Source: G965115915 sp965115915 (GTDB taxonomy: Bacteria > Pseudomonadota > Gammaproteobacteria > Eutrophobiales > Eutrophobiaceae). From it: DNA of 64,000 nt. Of the stretch, positions 35,632 to 43,748 are shown piece by piece. Numbering within the stretch: the first letter of the stretch is position 1; each line of letters opens with the position of its first letter. Where the stretch lies: positions 620,001-684,000 of the forward strand of contig OZ220483.1 of NCBI GenBank assembly GCA_965115915.1, read 5' to 3'. The notes beneath the pieces were generated by a model that searched no databases, was not told where the DNA came from, and was given only the letters and a program-made list of their open reading frames with translations. Position numbers and translations under genes: made by a program.

Positions 35632-36507
35632 TTAGTCTTCCAGCAGCCGCAGCAGGTACTTCCCGTAGTCACTGTCATTCATGTTATCGATAAGCCGTTC
35701 CATGTCGATACTGTCTATCCAGCCAGCCCGGTAGGCGATTTCCTCCGGGCAGGCGACTTTCATGTTTTGACGGTGTTGTATGGTTTGTATGAACTGATTG
35801 GCTTCCAGCAGACTTTCGGAGGTGCCGGCGTCGAGCCAGGTGTGTCCTCTGCCGATCTGTTCCACATACAGCATCCCGCTTTCCAGGTACCGCTGGTTCA
35901 GATCAGTGATCTCCAACTCACCCCGTACTGAAGGGACCAGCGTCTTCGCATGCGCTACCACGTCGGAGTCATAGAAATACAGGCCGGTAATTGCATGGCA
36001 GGAGCATGGAAGAGAGGGTTTCTCCTCGATCCGGATGACGTGTCCTTCGGAATCCAGTGTGGCTACCCCATAACGTTCCGGGTCCTTGACTCGATAGCTG
36101 AAAATGGTTGCTCCACGCGCTCGTTCATTGGCACTGCCCAGAAACGCTGTCAGCGAATGTCCATAAAAAATATTGTCGCCCAGTATCAGGGCTGAGGGTC
36201 TTTCTTGCAGGAATGCTTCGCCCAACAAAAATGCCTGTGCCAGGCCACCCGGCACAGGCTGCTCCGTATAATGGAACTCCATTCCCCATTGTGTGCCGTC
36301 ACCCAACAGCTTGCGGAAGTTCGGCAGATCATGCGGAGTCGATATGATCAGCACTTCCCGGATGTGGCTCAGCATCAGCGTTGACAGCGGGTAGTATATC
36401 ATTGGCTTGTCAAATACCGGCAAGAGTTGTTTGGAGACCGTGCAGGTCATCGGATAGAGTCGGGTCCCGCGTCCTCCCGCAAGTATGATGCCTTTTCTTT
36501 CTATCAT
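35632..36507 (-). CDS. rfbA: Glucose-1-phosphate thymidylyltransferase
   Basis: First step of dTDP-rhamnose synthesis. 291 residues. The nucleotide-binding motif ILAGGRGTRLYPMT is at 8-21. KQLLPVFDKPMIYYPLSTLML, LGDNIFYGH and VRGELEITDLNQRYL follow, as expected for RmlA. Two bases separate its start from the rfbD stop, so it is cotranscribed. Confidence 0.96.
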   Translation of the reverse strand: MIERKGIILAGGRGTRLYPMTCTVSKQLLPVFDKPMIYYPLSTLMLSHIREVLIISTPHDLPNFRKLLGDGTQWGMEFHYTEQPVPGGLAQAFLLGEAFLQERPSALILGDNIFYGHSLTAFLGSANERARGATIFSYRVKDPERYGVATLDSEGHVIRIEEKPSLPCSCHAITGLYFYDSDVVAHAKTLVPSVRGELEITDLNQRYLESGMLYVEQIGRGHTWLDAGTSESLLEANQFIQTIQHRQNMKVACPEEIAYRAGWIDSIDMERLIDNMNDSDYGKYLLRLLED

Positions 36508-36509
36508 GG

Positions 36510-37412
36510 CTATTGTGAATCAGTAGCGCACAGTTCAGTCACCAGCCGTGATACCTGATCTTGCCAGGGAGGCAGGCTGAGGTGGAAAGCATGTCGTAGC
36601 CGGGTGGTGTCCAGGCGGGAATTTGCAGGCCGTCTTGCGGCCTGCTTCAATTCCATGCTGGATATGGCCAGGATATCTGCTGTGCTGGTGCGTAGTTTGG
36701 CACCCAGGTTGCTCGCTTCGCTAACCAGGAAACAAGCGTAGTCATGCCAGTTTGTGCTGCCACTGGCTGTGAGATGATATGTGCCGGATACCCGGCTGGC
36801 TTTCCGGTCGTGGCGGATACTGCTGTATACCAGGGCTGTGATATCGGCAACCAGTGCTGCGCTGGTCGGTGTGCCGAACTGGTCTGCAACAACCCGGAGT
36901 TGTTCCTGTTCCATGGCACAACGCAGTATGGTGCGAGCAAAATTCCTGCGTCTGGCCGCGTAGATCCAACTGGTGCGGAATATCAGATGTTGGCAGTGGC
37001 TGTCCCGGATCGCCTGTTCTCCGGCAAGCTTTGTTTGGCCATAGACATTCAGTGGTGCCGGGGTATCGTCCTCGCGCCAGCAGTGTTCTCCACTGCCATC
37101 AAAGACGTAGTCCGTGGAATAGTGGATTAGCCAGGCACCTGTTGTGTGTGCTGTCTTTGCCAATACCTCGACGGCCTCGGCATTGATGCGCCAGGCGGTA
37201 TCCGGTTCCATTTCCGCCATATCCACATCCGTGTAGGCGGCGGCATTGACGATGAGGTCCGGAGCGCAGGAACGCACCGTTCTGGACAGGGATGCGACAT
37301 CTCCCAGCTCAGCCTGAGTCCTTCCGCAGGCTTGTACCTCACCCAATGCGACCAGCGCCCTGCGCAGTTCCCAGCCTATCTGCCCGTTGGCACCCAATAA
37401 CAGAATCTTCAT
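36510..37412 (-). CDS. rfbD: dTDP-4-dehydrorhamnose reductase
   Basis: Final step to dTDP-L-rhamnose. The ATG at 37412 overlaps the rfbB stop (ATGA) and starts the Rossmann motif MKILLLGANGQIGWEL. The SDR catalytic YxxxK is in NVYGQTKLAGEQAI, preceded by STDYVFDGSG. Length is 300. The coupling with rfbB supports this start over upstream ones. Confidence 0.95.
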   Translation of the reverse strand: MKILLLGANGQIGWELRRALVALGEVQACGRTQAELGDVASLSRTVRSCAPDLIVNAAAYTDVDMAEMEPDTAWRINAEAVEVLAKTAHTTGAWLIHYSTDYVFDGSGEHCWREDDTPAPLNVYGQTKLAGEQAIRDSHCQHLIFRTSWIYAARRRNFARTILRCAMEQEQLRVVADQFGTPTSAALVADITALVYSSIRHDRKASRVSGTYHLTASGSTNWHDYACFLVSEASNLGAKLRTSTADILAISSMELKQAARRPANSRLDTTRLRHAFHLSLPPWQDQVSRLVTELCATDSQ

Positions 37413-38464
37413 GCGTGGCATTCTGTGGCGTGAGGTTTTTTCCTGGCAATGGCATGTGCTACCCAGTCCGGATTTTGCAAATACCATTCTATGGTCTTGC
37501 TCAGTCCGGTGAGGAAACCATGTTCCGGTTTCCAGCCCAGTTCCTGCTGTATTCGACCGATGTTCATGGCATAACGCCGGTCATGGCCGAGTCGGTCTTT
37601 TATATGGCGTATCAGAGCAAGGCTTTGGTTGGCGGATCTTCCGGGAACCCGTCGATCGAGCATTTCACAGATATGATGTACCACCTGCAGATTGCTTAGC
37701 TCACTCATTCCCCCGATATTGTACACGACACCAGGACGGCCGGAATCCAGTACCTGCATCAAGGCCTGGCAATGATCTTCCACATACAACCAATCGCGAA
37801 TATTCAGGCCATCGCCATACACCGGTAGGGTTTCCCCCGCGAGGGCACGGTGGATCATCAGCGGGATCAGTTTTTCCGGGAACTGACGCGGGCCGTAGTT
37901 GTTGGAACAGTTGGTGGTCAGTACAGGCAGGCCATAGGTTTTGTGCCAGGCGCGCACCAAATGGTCGGATGCCGCTTTGCTGGCACTGTAAGGGCTATTC
38001 GGACGGTACGGATGGTCTTCGGCAAAAGGTGGGGCATTGGGTGGCAGTGAACCGTAAACCTCATCAGTGGAGATATGCAGGAAGCGGAAGTTCTCCTTTG
38101 CCTGAGCACGTAGTCTCTGCCAGTAATTGTGGGTCGCCTCCAGTAGCTGGAATGTCCCTGTGATGTTGGTGTGTATAAAGTCTGCTGGCCCCGCAATAGA
38201 GTGGTCTACATGGGATTCGGCAGCGAAATGGACAACGGCCCGTGGCGAGTGTTCCGCAAACACCCGCTGTAGTTTGCCGATGTCCGCAATATCGCCGCGG
38301 ATCAAGGTGTAACGTGGGTCCCCGTCCAGTTCGGCGAGGTTTTCCGGATTTCCGGCATAGCTGAGCTTGTCCAGATTGACGACAGGTTCATCCCGTTTCT
38401 GGAGCCAGCACAGGATGAAATTTGAGCCTATGAAGCCGCAACCGCCAGTAGTCAGTATGGTCAT
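37409..38464 (-). CDS. rfbB: dTDP-glucose 4,6-dehydratase
   Basis: Second step of dTDP-rhamnose synthesis. It starts MTILTTGGCGFIGSNF with the NAD-binding TGGxGFIG. AAESHVDHSI, the catalytic DE in STDEVYGSL, the YSASKAASDHL active-site helix and TTNCSNNYGPRQFPEKLIP follow. Length is 351. It is the first gene of the cluster, divergent from rarA, with an extended -10 promoter candidate about 60 bases upstream. Confidence 0.96.
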   Translation of the reverse strand: MTILTTGGCGFIGSNFILCWLQKRDEPVVNLDKLSYAGNPENLAELDGDPRYTLIRGDIADIGKLQRVFAEHSPRAVVHFAAESHVDHSIAGPADFIHTNITGTFQLLEATHNYWQRLRAQAKENFRFLHISTDEVYGSLPPNAPPFAEDHPYRPNSPYSASKAASDHLVRAWHKTYGLPVLTTNCSNNYGPRQFPEKLIPLMIHRALAGETLPVYGDGLNIRDWLYVEDHCQALMQVLDSGRPGVVYNIGGMSELSNLQVVHHICEMLDRRVPGRSANQSLALIRHIKDRLGHDRRYAMNIGRIQQELGWKPEHGFLTGLSKTIEWYLQNPDWVAHAIARKKPHATECHA

Positions 38465-38525
38465 ATGAGATAGAAGATTACCGGCGGGTGCCAACATGGC
38501 TCGCAGTGCACCCGCTTGTGGAAAA

Positions 38526-38534
38526 AGTATAGCA
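38526..38534 (-). promoter_or_regulatory. Candidate extended -10 promoter for the rfb cluster
   Basis: On the minus strand TGCTATACT forms an extended -10 element about 62 bases upstream of the rfbB ATG. No good -35 hexamer lies at the matching distance, as is common for extended -10 promoters. The whole 38465-38837 gap (about 370 bases) holds no gene and should also contain the rarA promoter. Confidence 0.4.
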
Positions 38535-38837
38535 TAGCGGGGACAGATGCCTTGTCCCGGTGACCGGTGTCCGGCCAGAGTCTGCGTCGTTTGCTGATAA
38601 TGCCAGGCTTTGGCATGTATCCGCCATCGTCCGGGCCCGGATTTTTCAGCCAGGGCCACCCCGGTAGCGACCGTGCAGTGCGCACAACGCGGGTCTTCGG
38701 GGCAATGTTATACTCGTCGAGCGGGGTTCCCCGGATCTGTGAGGCGCTGGAGTGGAGTTGCTTGTTGCGGGAACCCGGGTTGCAGTGCTATTTGTTTCTT
38801 GACAGTAGAGGGGCCGGGATGATGATAGTCGTTTATC

Positions 38838-40223
38838 ATGGCAGCGGGTGGGCAATCTCGTCGTGTATCGATGACTGAGTCCTCAAGTTGCCCGCTGGCT
38901 GAACGTATGCGCCCGGCAGAACTGGAAGGGTTTTTCGGACAATCCCATCTGCTGGCCCCAGGCAAGCCCCTGCGCCAGGCCATAGAGCAGGGGCGACTGC
39001 ACTCCATGGTCTTCTGGGGACCTCCTGGCACTGGAAAGACCACGCTGGCCCGTTTGCTCTCAAGCTATTGCAAGGCTGAATTCGTCAGGCTGTCCGCTGT
39101 ACTTGGCGGGGTCAAGGAAATTCGCGCCGGCATCGATGTGGCAAATAATCAGCGTAGTCAGTTCCACCGGGACACAGTGCTGTTCGTGGATGAGGTACAT
39201 CGATTCAGCAAGGTGCAGCAGGATGTCTTTTTGCCGTATGTTGAGGATGGGACCATTATCTTCATTGGTGCGACCACGGAAAATCCCTCTTTTGAACTTA
39301 ACAATGCGTTGCTTTCCCGGCTCAGAGTCTATGCGTTGAATCCACTGGATGAGCCCGCATTGGTGCAGATACTGCGCAATGCGCTGGCAGATCCGACTCG
39401 GGGGTTGGGTGGCGCACAGGTGCTGATCAGCCAGGAACAGCTTGTACAATTTGCATGTGCTGCCGATGGCGATGCGCGTGTGGCGCTGAATTTGCTGGAA
39501 ACCGCTTGCGAGATTGCCCATATCAGGTGTTCAGGCCACCACCCGGTGGAATTGGACGAGACTATTCTGCGGGAAGTGTTGGTCGGCGGTGGATATCGGC
39601 GTTTCGATAAAAGAGGGGATATTTTTTATGATCAGATATCGGCATTGCATAAGTCCGTTCGTGGTTCGGATCCGGATGCTTCTCTGTACTGGTATGCGCG
39701 TATGTTGGATGGGGGCTGTGATCCGCTGTATATTGCCCGGCGTGTGGTGCGAATCGGTTCGGAAGATATAGGCAATGCCGACCCGCGCGCATTGCGCATT
39801 GCGTTGGATGCCTGGGAGGTACAGGAACGACTCGGCTCTCCCGAGGGTGAGTTGGCAATCGCTCAGGCTATCGTGTACCTGGCTTGCGCGGCCAAGAGCA
39901 ATGCGGTTTACCGTGCCTGGCAGGCGGCTGTGGCGGATGCCCGAAGGCATGGTTCGCAGGCAGTGCCTTTGCACTTGCGCAATGCGCCGACCCGGCTGAT
40001 GAAGGAGATGGGACATGGTGCGCGTTATCGTAATCCACATGACGAGACAGATGGGTATGTAGCGGATGAGCACTATTTCCCGGAGGCATTGGACAGGCGC
40101 CATTACTACGATCCGATTCCCCGTGGCCTGGAACTGAGGATCGCGGAAAAACTCGCCTGGCTTCGCAAGCGTGCGTCACAACAGGAGGACGCACCGATGT
40201 TGCGGCAGGATGCGGGTGAATAG
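38838..40223 (+). CDS. rarA: Replication-associated recombination protein A (RarA/MgsA)
   Basis: AAA+ ATPase of the clamp-loader family acting at stalled replication forks. Walker A GPPGTGKTT is at 61-69, Walker B is in VLFVDEVHRFSKVQQD, and sensor 1 is in GATTENPSFELNNALLSR. The C-terminal tetramerisation region contains YWYARMLDGGCDPLYIARR and MGHGARYRNPHDE. It has 461 residues from the first ATG; a second ATG at 38871 gives 450. The lolA gene often found upstream is absent. Confidence 0.95.
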   Translation: MAAGGQSRRVSMTESSSCPLAERMRPAELEGFFGQSHLLAPGKPLRQAIEQGRLHSMVFWGPPGTGKTTLARLLSSYCKAEFVRLSAVLGGVKEIRAGIDVANNQRSQFHRDTVLFVDEVHRFSKVQQDVFLPYVEDGTIIFIGATTENPSFELNNALLSRLRVYALNPLDEPALVQILRNALADPTRGLGGAQVLISQEQLVQFACAADGDARVALNLLETACEIAHIRCSGHHPVELDETILREVLVGGGYRRFDKRGDIFYDQISALHKSVRGSDPDASLYWYARMLDGGCDPLYIARRVVRIGSEDIGNADPRALRIALDAWEVQERLGSPEGELAIAQAIVYLACAAKSNAVYRAWQAAVADARRHGSQAVPLHLRNAPTRLMKEMGHGARYRNPHDETDGYVADEHYFPEALDRRHYYDPIPRGLELRIAEKLAWLRKRASQQEDAPMLRQDAGE

Positions 40224-40271
40224 TCGGTATCGGGGTCACACTACGGCTATTGCTTCGGCCATGGCCGTTGC

Positions 40272-41108
40272 TTATGTCGCAGTATCGGGTTCATCTTTCC
40301 CCGGGTCATTGCCATCAGGTTCGCGATAGATCTCCACAGAGCGTTTCAGGTCACCGCGCTTTTCTATCAATTCCAGCACGTTCGGGTCGCCTTGTTGTTC
40401 CGGTCGGGCAAAGAAACGTGCCCGTAGGCGAGGCTGGCCCTCTTCCTGGTCACGGTCTGTCAGATAATAGGTGGCGATACTTTTTCTCAGCACATCCGGA
40501 CTGGCAGGGTCGAATTTTCTGTACATGCCATGCCAACCCTGGTCTCGTACGTCAAACAGTACGCCACGGTTGAACACGGGAGGGACCAGGGTCGGGTTTG
40601 CAAAATCCGGTTTGCCATCGTGATCGGGGTACAGTGCCAGGTGGCCACCGTCGCGTTCCGGGACGAGATTGGAAGACAAATATACGATCAGGTTGAATGC
40701 CCGCTGTTTACCCATCTTCGGGTGCAGACTGTAGTCCAGATGAGGGTTCAGGTTGCCACCCGCCTTGTGCAGGTGTAAACCGCCGCCGTGCAGACCGAAG
40801 TCGGGATACAGTTTCTGTCCGGTAAGTTGGTTCAGCCAGCGTATGAAGGAGGGTGAGTTCAGATGCAAAAACATCCGGTAAGTCAGCGGCCCGAATACAT
40901 CGTAATTGTTCATCGCCTTTTTTTCTTCTATCGGGTTACGGTATTCATACCAGACATCCGATTCATACGCCGGGAATTCCTGTTCTATGCCATCTGCCAC
41001 CAGCGGATTGAAAAAGTCGTCCATTACCCAGTGAGCGAATGGCTTTTTGCCATCGTTCATGCGCATGTCGGAGTTTATTATCTCGTCAAACAATTTGTGT
41101 TGACTCAA
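40272..41108 (-). CDS. 2-oxoglutarate/Fe(II)-dependent oxygenase family protein
   Basis: 278 residues with the double-stranded beta-helix iron site H123-x-D125 (NPHLDYSLH) and H193 (GWHGMY). R208 (VLRKSIATYYL) is a candidate 2-oxoglutarate-binding residue. Pro/Gly-rich loops such as FGLHGGGLHLHKAGGNLN are typical of prolyl-hydroxylase-like oxygenases. The C-terminus is acidic. The substrate is unknown (a protein, sugar or small molecule). It follows mtnP by 31 bases and converges on rarA. Confidence 0.82.
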   Translation of the reverse strand: MSQHKLFDEIINSDMRMNDGKKPFAHWVMDDFFNPLVADGIEQEFPAYESDVWYEYRNPIEEKKAMNNYDVFGPLTYRMFLHLNSPSFIRWLNQLTGQKLYPDFGLHGGGLHLHKAGGNLNPHLDYSLHPKMGKQRAFNLIVYLSSNLVPERDGGHLALYPDHDGKPDFANPTLVPPVFNRGVLFDVRDQGWHGMYRKFDPASPDVLRKSIATYYLTDRDQEEGQPRLRARFFARPEQQGDPNVLELIEKRGDLKRSVEIYREPDGNDPGKDEPDTAT

Positions 41109-41139
41109 TATAGTGCTACACAGACAGCACGCAGGTTTT

Positions 41140-41886
41140 TCAGCGTATCGTGTGTCTGTCCAGCAGACACCGCGCCACCAGTTTCAACACCTGCTTTGCC
41201 ATGTATACGATGTTTTCCTGCATCGGCCCGAGTTCCAGTGCTGCGGCGGTTGTGCCAGCCGCGGGATTGACCACCATCGCACAGCAAGCGTAGTCCATTT
41301 CCAGTTCACGGGCAAGCGCCGCCTCCGGCATTCCGGTCATGCCAACGATATCACAGCCATCGCGTTTCATGCGTCGTATCTCTGCCGCTGTTTCCAAACG
41401 TGGGCCTTGCGTTACCCCATGCACTCCACCATCAATGATCGACAATCCCTGTCCGGCGCGTAGCAGCGATTTACGCAGTGCCTCGTCGTAGGGATAACTG
41501 AAGTCAATGTGTGTTGCAGTACCGGCGTGGCCATCGAATGAGGAGGCTCTTCCCCACGTATAGTCGATGATCTGGTCCGGGATGACCATATGTCTGTCCT
41601 TCATCGCCGGACTGATCCCGCCAACAGCGTTGATAGCGATAATACGCTTCGCGCCAAGCTGTCGCAGTGCATACAGGTTTGCCCGGTAGTTGATCTGATG
41701 TGGAGCGGTGACGTGAGGGTCTCCGTGTCGTGGCAGAAACAGTACCTGCCTGTTGGCATATTCGCCGATGCTCGCAGGTGCGGAGCGCCCCCACGGGGTA
41801 TCCATGGAGTGTCTTTCCACCACCTTCATTGTATCCAGGCGGTTCAGACCACTGCCGCCGATGAGTGCCATTATCGGGGCAGACAT
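41140..41886 (-). CDS. mtnP: S-methyl-5'-thioinosine/thioadenosine phosphorylase
   Basis: Purine-nucleoside phosphorylase of the MTAP class, salvaging methylthio-nucleosides left over from polyamine synthesis. It starts MSAPIMALIGGSGL (248 residues). The phosphate-binding FLPRHGDPHVTAPHQINYRAN, NAVGGISPAM, and TQGPRLETAAEI are conserved. The HQINYRANLYAL variant resembles the methylthioinosine-specific enzymes of gammaproteobacteria, but that specificity is inference. Note the polyamine genes aguA-aguB 6 kb away. Confidence 0.88.
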   Translation of the reverse strand: MSAPIMALIGGSGLNRLDTMKVVERHSMDTPWGRSAPASIGEYANRQVLFLPRHGDPHVTAPHQINYRANLYALRQLGAKRIIAINAVGGISPAMKDRHMVIPDQIIDYTWGRASSFDGHAGTATHIDFSYPYDEALRKSLLRAGQGLSIIDGGVHGVTQGPRLETAAEIRRMKRDGCDIVGMTGMPEAALARELEMDYACCAMVVNPAAGTTAAALELGPMQENIVYMAKQVLKLVARCLLDRHTIR

Positions 41887-42209
41887 TGTGCTATGCGGAT
41901 ATGGCTGACGCGGGGCCTGCCCCGGTGGCAAGAAGGACACCGGATGCGTAATTCGGAGTTCATCACGTCGTTGATTATGGTATCGCGGACCAGGCCCGGA
42001 TTGTGCACAGGGTCGGATGCGAACCGTTGTGCGGGCTGTGTGTCGGGGTTCATTTCAACTGCGCAATGTCCGGAACAGAAGCGGCGGTGCGGTGTGCCGA
42101 TGGAATGCGTATGGCCAGCGGTCACGGTGTGTTCCAACCAGGGGAACCCACACCGCCAACAGTACCGGAGGAGCGTGGCAGGCTCTCTGGCGCCAGCCCG
42201 CTGTTGTTT
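41887..42209. other. Intergenic region between mtnP and ssrA
   Basis: About 320 bases between the 3' end of the tmRNA and mtnP on the same strand. No convincing gene. It should hold the tmRNA terminator, but no stem followed by a clear T-run was found. Confidence 0.4.
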
Positions 42210-42573
42210 TGGTGGAGGTGGGGGGAGTCGAACCCCCGTCCGCAAATCCGCCGCCTTTGGCGCTACATGCTTAGCCGATTCTTTGTATTTAGTCCACTGT
42301 CACCCGAATGGCAGGAAGGACAGTCGACGAGCCTGAGCACACTTTAACGGCGGGCCCCAGGCAGGCCCGGTTCGCGATCTTGTGTTGGTCGACACCTGCG
42401 ATCCGCTTGCACAAGCACAAAGGCGGGCAGATGGCTCTCTACTGTTTTTCAGGCAGCGAGGGCAAAGTTGTCGTTGTTGGCAACTATTGGTTTTACAGAA
42501 GTTTAACGAGTGTCCTGCAACCTCGGCATGCTCCTCCGGTTTTGTGACCCGCGTCGAAACCAGGTGCACCCCC
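42210..42573 (-). ncRNA. ssrA: Transfer-messenger RNA (tmRNA)
   Basis: Rescues stalled ribosomes. The mature 5' end GGGGGUG pairs with the 3' CACCUCC before an encoded CCA, forming the acceptor stem with one G-U. The T-loop GGUUCGACUCCC is intact, and the 5' D-like region has the usual GGUUUCGAC. The tag frame (42449-42481) begins at a GCC resume codon after AAUAGUU and encodes ANNDNFALAA before UGA, differing from E. coli ANDENYALAA. It is a standard one-piece RNA of about 364 nt. Confidence 0.97.
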
Positions 42574-42603
42574 GTCCCGGGCTTAATACGAACCCGGCCC
42601 GGA

Positions 42604-42632
42604 ATTATCCATTTATTGTACCCATTTGTCAA
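42604..42632 (-). promoter_or_regulatory. Sigma-70 promoter of ssrA
   Basis: On the minus strand TTGACA is followed by exactly 17 bases and GATAAT, a near-consensus promoter. Transcription would start about 24 bases before the mature tmRNA 5' end, leaving a short leader for RNase P. The rest of 42633-42986 holds no gene and presumably carries the sdhC promoter. Confidence 0.8.
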
Positions 42633-42986
42633 TCATCAGGCATTGCCGGCGGGCATAACTGTCATACCGACAGTGACTTGCAACGGGATATCGGGTATTA
42701 TCGGTCGTCATGGAAAGTTGGGGGAACGCACCATGTGGCGGCGGCCGAAAGGCGGTGCAGGAAAACGTTGCCAACAACGGGGCGGTGCCGGTTGGCCCTG
42801 GACCGTCCGGCAAGCCCGGGTTGGCGACAGAACTCGGGGGTCCCGATGGTCCTGAACCGACCCGCTATGGTGACTGGGAGCGCAACGGTCGCTGTATCGA
42901 TTTCTGAATACGAAGATCCGGACAGCAGCAAAAGAGTAAATCGCCAGAACGCCAGTTGCGCAGCAGGCCATTAGCGAATATAACAG

Positions 42987-43364
42987 ATGTCTCAGCGACC
43001 ACTTTCTCCGCATTTGCAGATCTACAGGCCACAATGGACCTCGGTGTTGTCGATCACACACCGAGGCACCGGTGTGTTTCTTTGTCTGGGGTTGCTGTTA
43101 CTGCCGTTCTGGTTGCTTGCGGCGGTCGCCGGCAAGGAGCAGTTCATGATGGCGCAGGCACATGTTTCGGCCTGGTATGGCAAGCTGTTGCTGGCGGCTT
43201 TCGCGTTTTCATTTTTTTACCATCTGTGCAATGGCATACGTCATCTGTTCTGGGATATGGGTGTGGGTTTGGACGTTGATATCGCCCGTTACTCCGGGTA
43301 TCTGTGTGTGGGTTTTTCCTTGTTGCTGACCGTGGTGGCCCTGTATGTCGGATTTGTGGTGTGA
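42987..43364 (+). CDS. sdhC: Succinate dehydrogenase cytochrome b556 subunit
   Basis: Membrane anchor of complex II binding heme b and ubiquinone. 125 residues with three transmembrane helices. The conserved SPHLQIYR...SITHRGTG lies at the N-terminus and the heme-ligand region HLCNGIRHLFWDMG at about 79-92. The ATG has only a weak ribosome-binding site. It overlaps the sdhD GTG. Confidence 0.94.
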   Translation: MSQRPLSPHLQIYRPQWTSVLSITHRGTGVFLCLGLLLLPFWLLAAVAGKEQFMMAQAHVSAWYGKLLLAAFAFSFFYHLCNGIRHLFWDMGVGLDVDIARYSGYLCVGFSLLLTVVALYVGFVV

Positions 43365-43744
43365 GTAGGCTACAGCATCCACTGGCTGTCGCTCGCGGTC
43401 TGGGCTCCGCCAAGACTGGCCTTGAGCATTGGTGGTGGCAACGTCTTACTGCGGTTTTTCTGATCCCGATCAGTCTGTGGTTCATTGTTTCACTGCTGAT
43501 AATGAGCGGTATGGATCATGCCGCTTTTGTGAGTTGGCTACAGTCACCGAGTACCTGTGTGATGATGCTGATTATGCTGGTGGCGGTTTATTACCATGCG
43601 GCACTGGGCCTGCAGGTGGTGATTGAGGATTACGTAGCTGCAAAATGGCAGCGCATGGCATGTCTGGTGTTGATTAAGGCCATACTGCTGATTACTGGAC
43701 TGATTAGTGTACTGTCCGTGTTGAAACTGTATTTTGCGGGTTGA
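43361..43744 (+). CDS. sdhD: Succinate dehydrogenase membrane anchor subunit
   Basis: Second membrane anchor of complex II. The GTG start overlaps the sdhC stop (GTGTGA), giving 127 residues. LGSAKTGLEHWWWQRLTAV is followed by three hydrophobic segments. YYHAALGLQVVIEDYV carries the second heme-ligand His and the quinone-site Asp-Tyr. Confidence 0.92.
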   Translation: MSRLQHPLAVARGLGSAKTGLEHWWWQRLTAVFLIPISLWFIVSLLIMSGMDHAAFVSWLQSPSTCVMMLIMLVAVYYHAALGLQVVIEDYVAAKWQRMACLVLIKAILLITGLISVLSVLKLYFAG

Positions 43745-43748
43745 ATCC

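Noticed and set aside
42958..42984. TTGCGC-17-TATAAC as sdhC promoter
   Set aside because: The -10 hexamer ends two bases before the sdhC ATG, so transcription would begin inside the gene.
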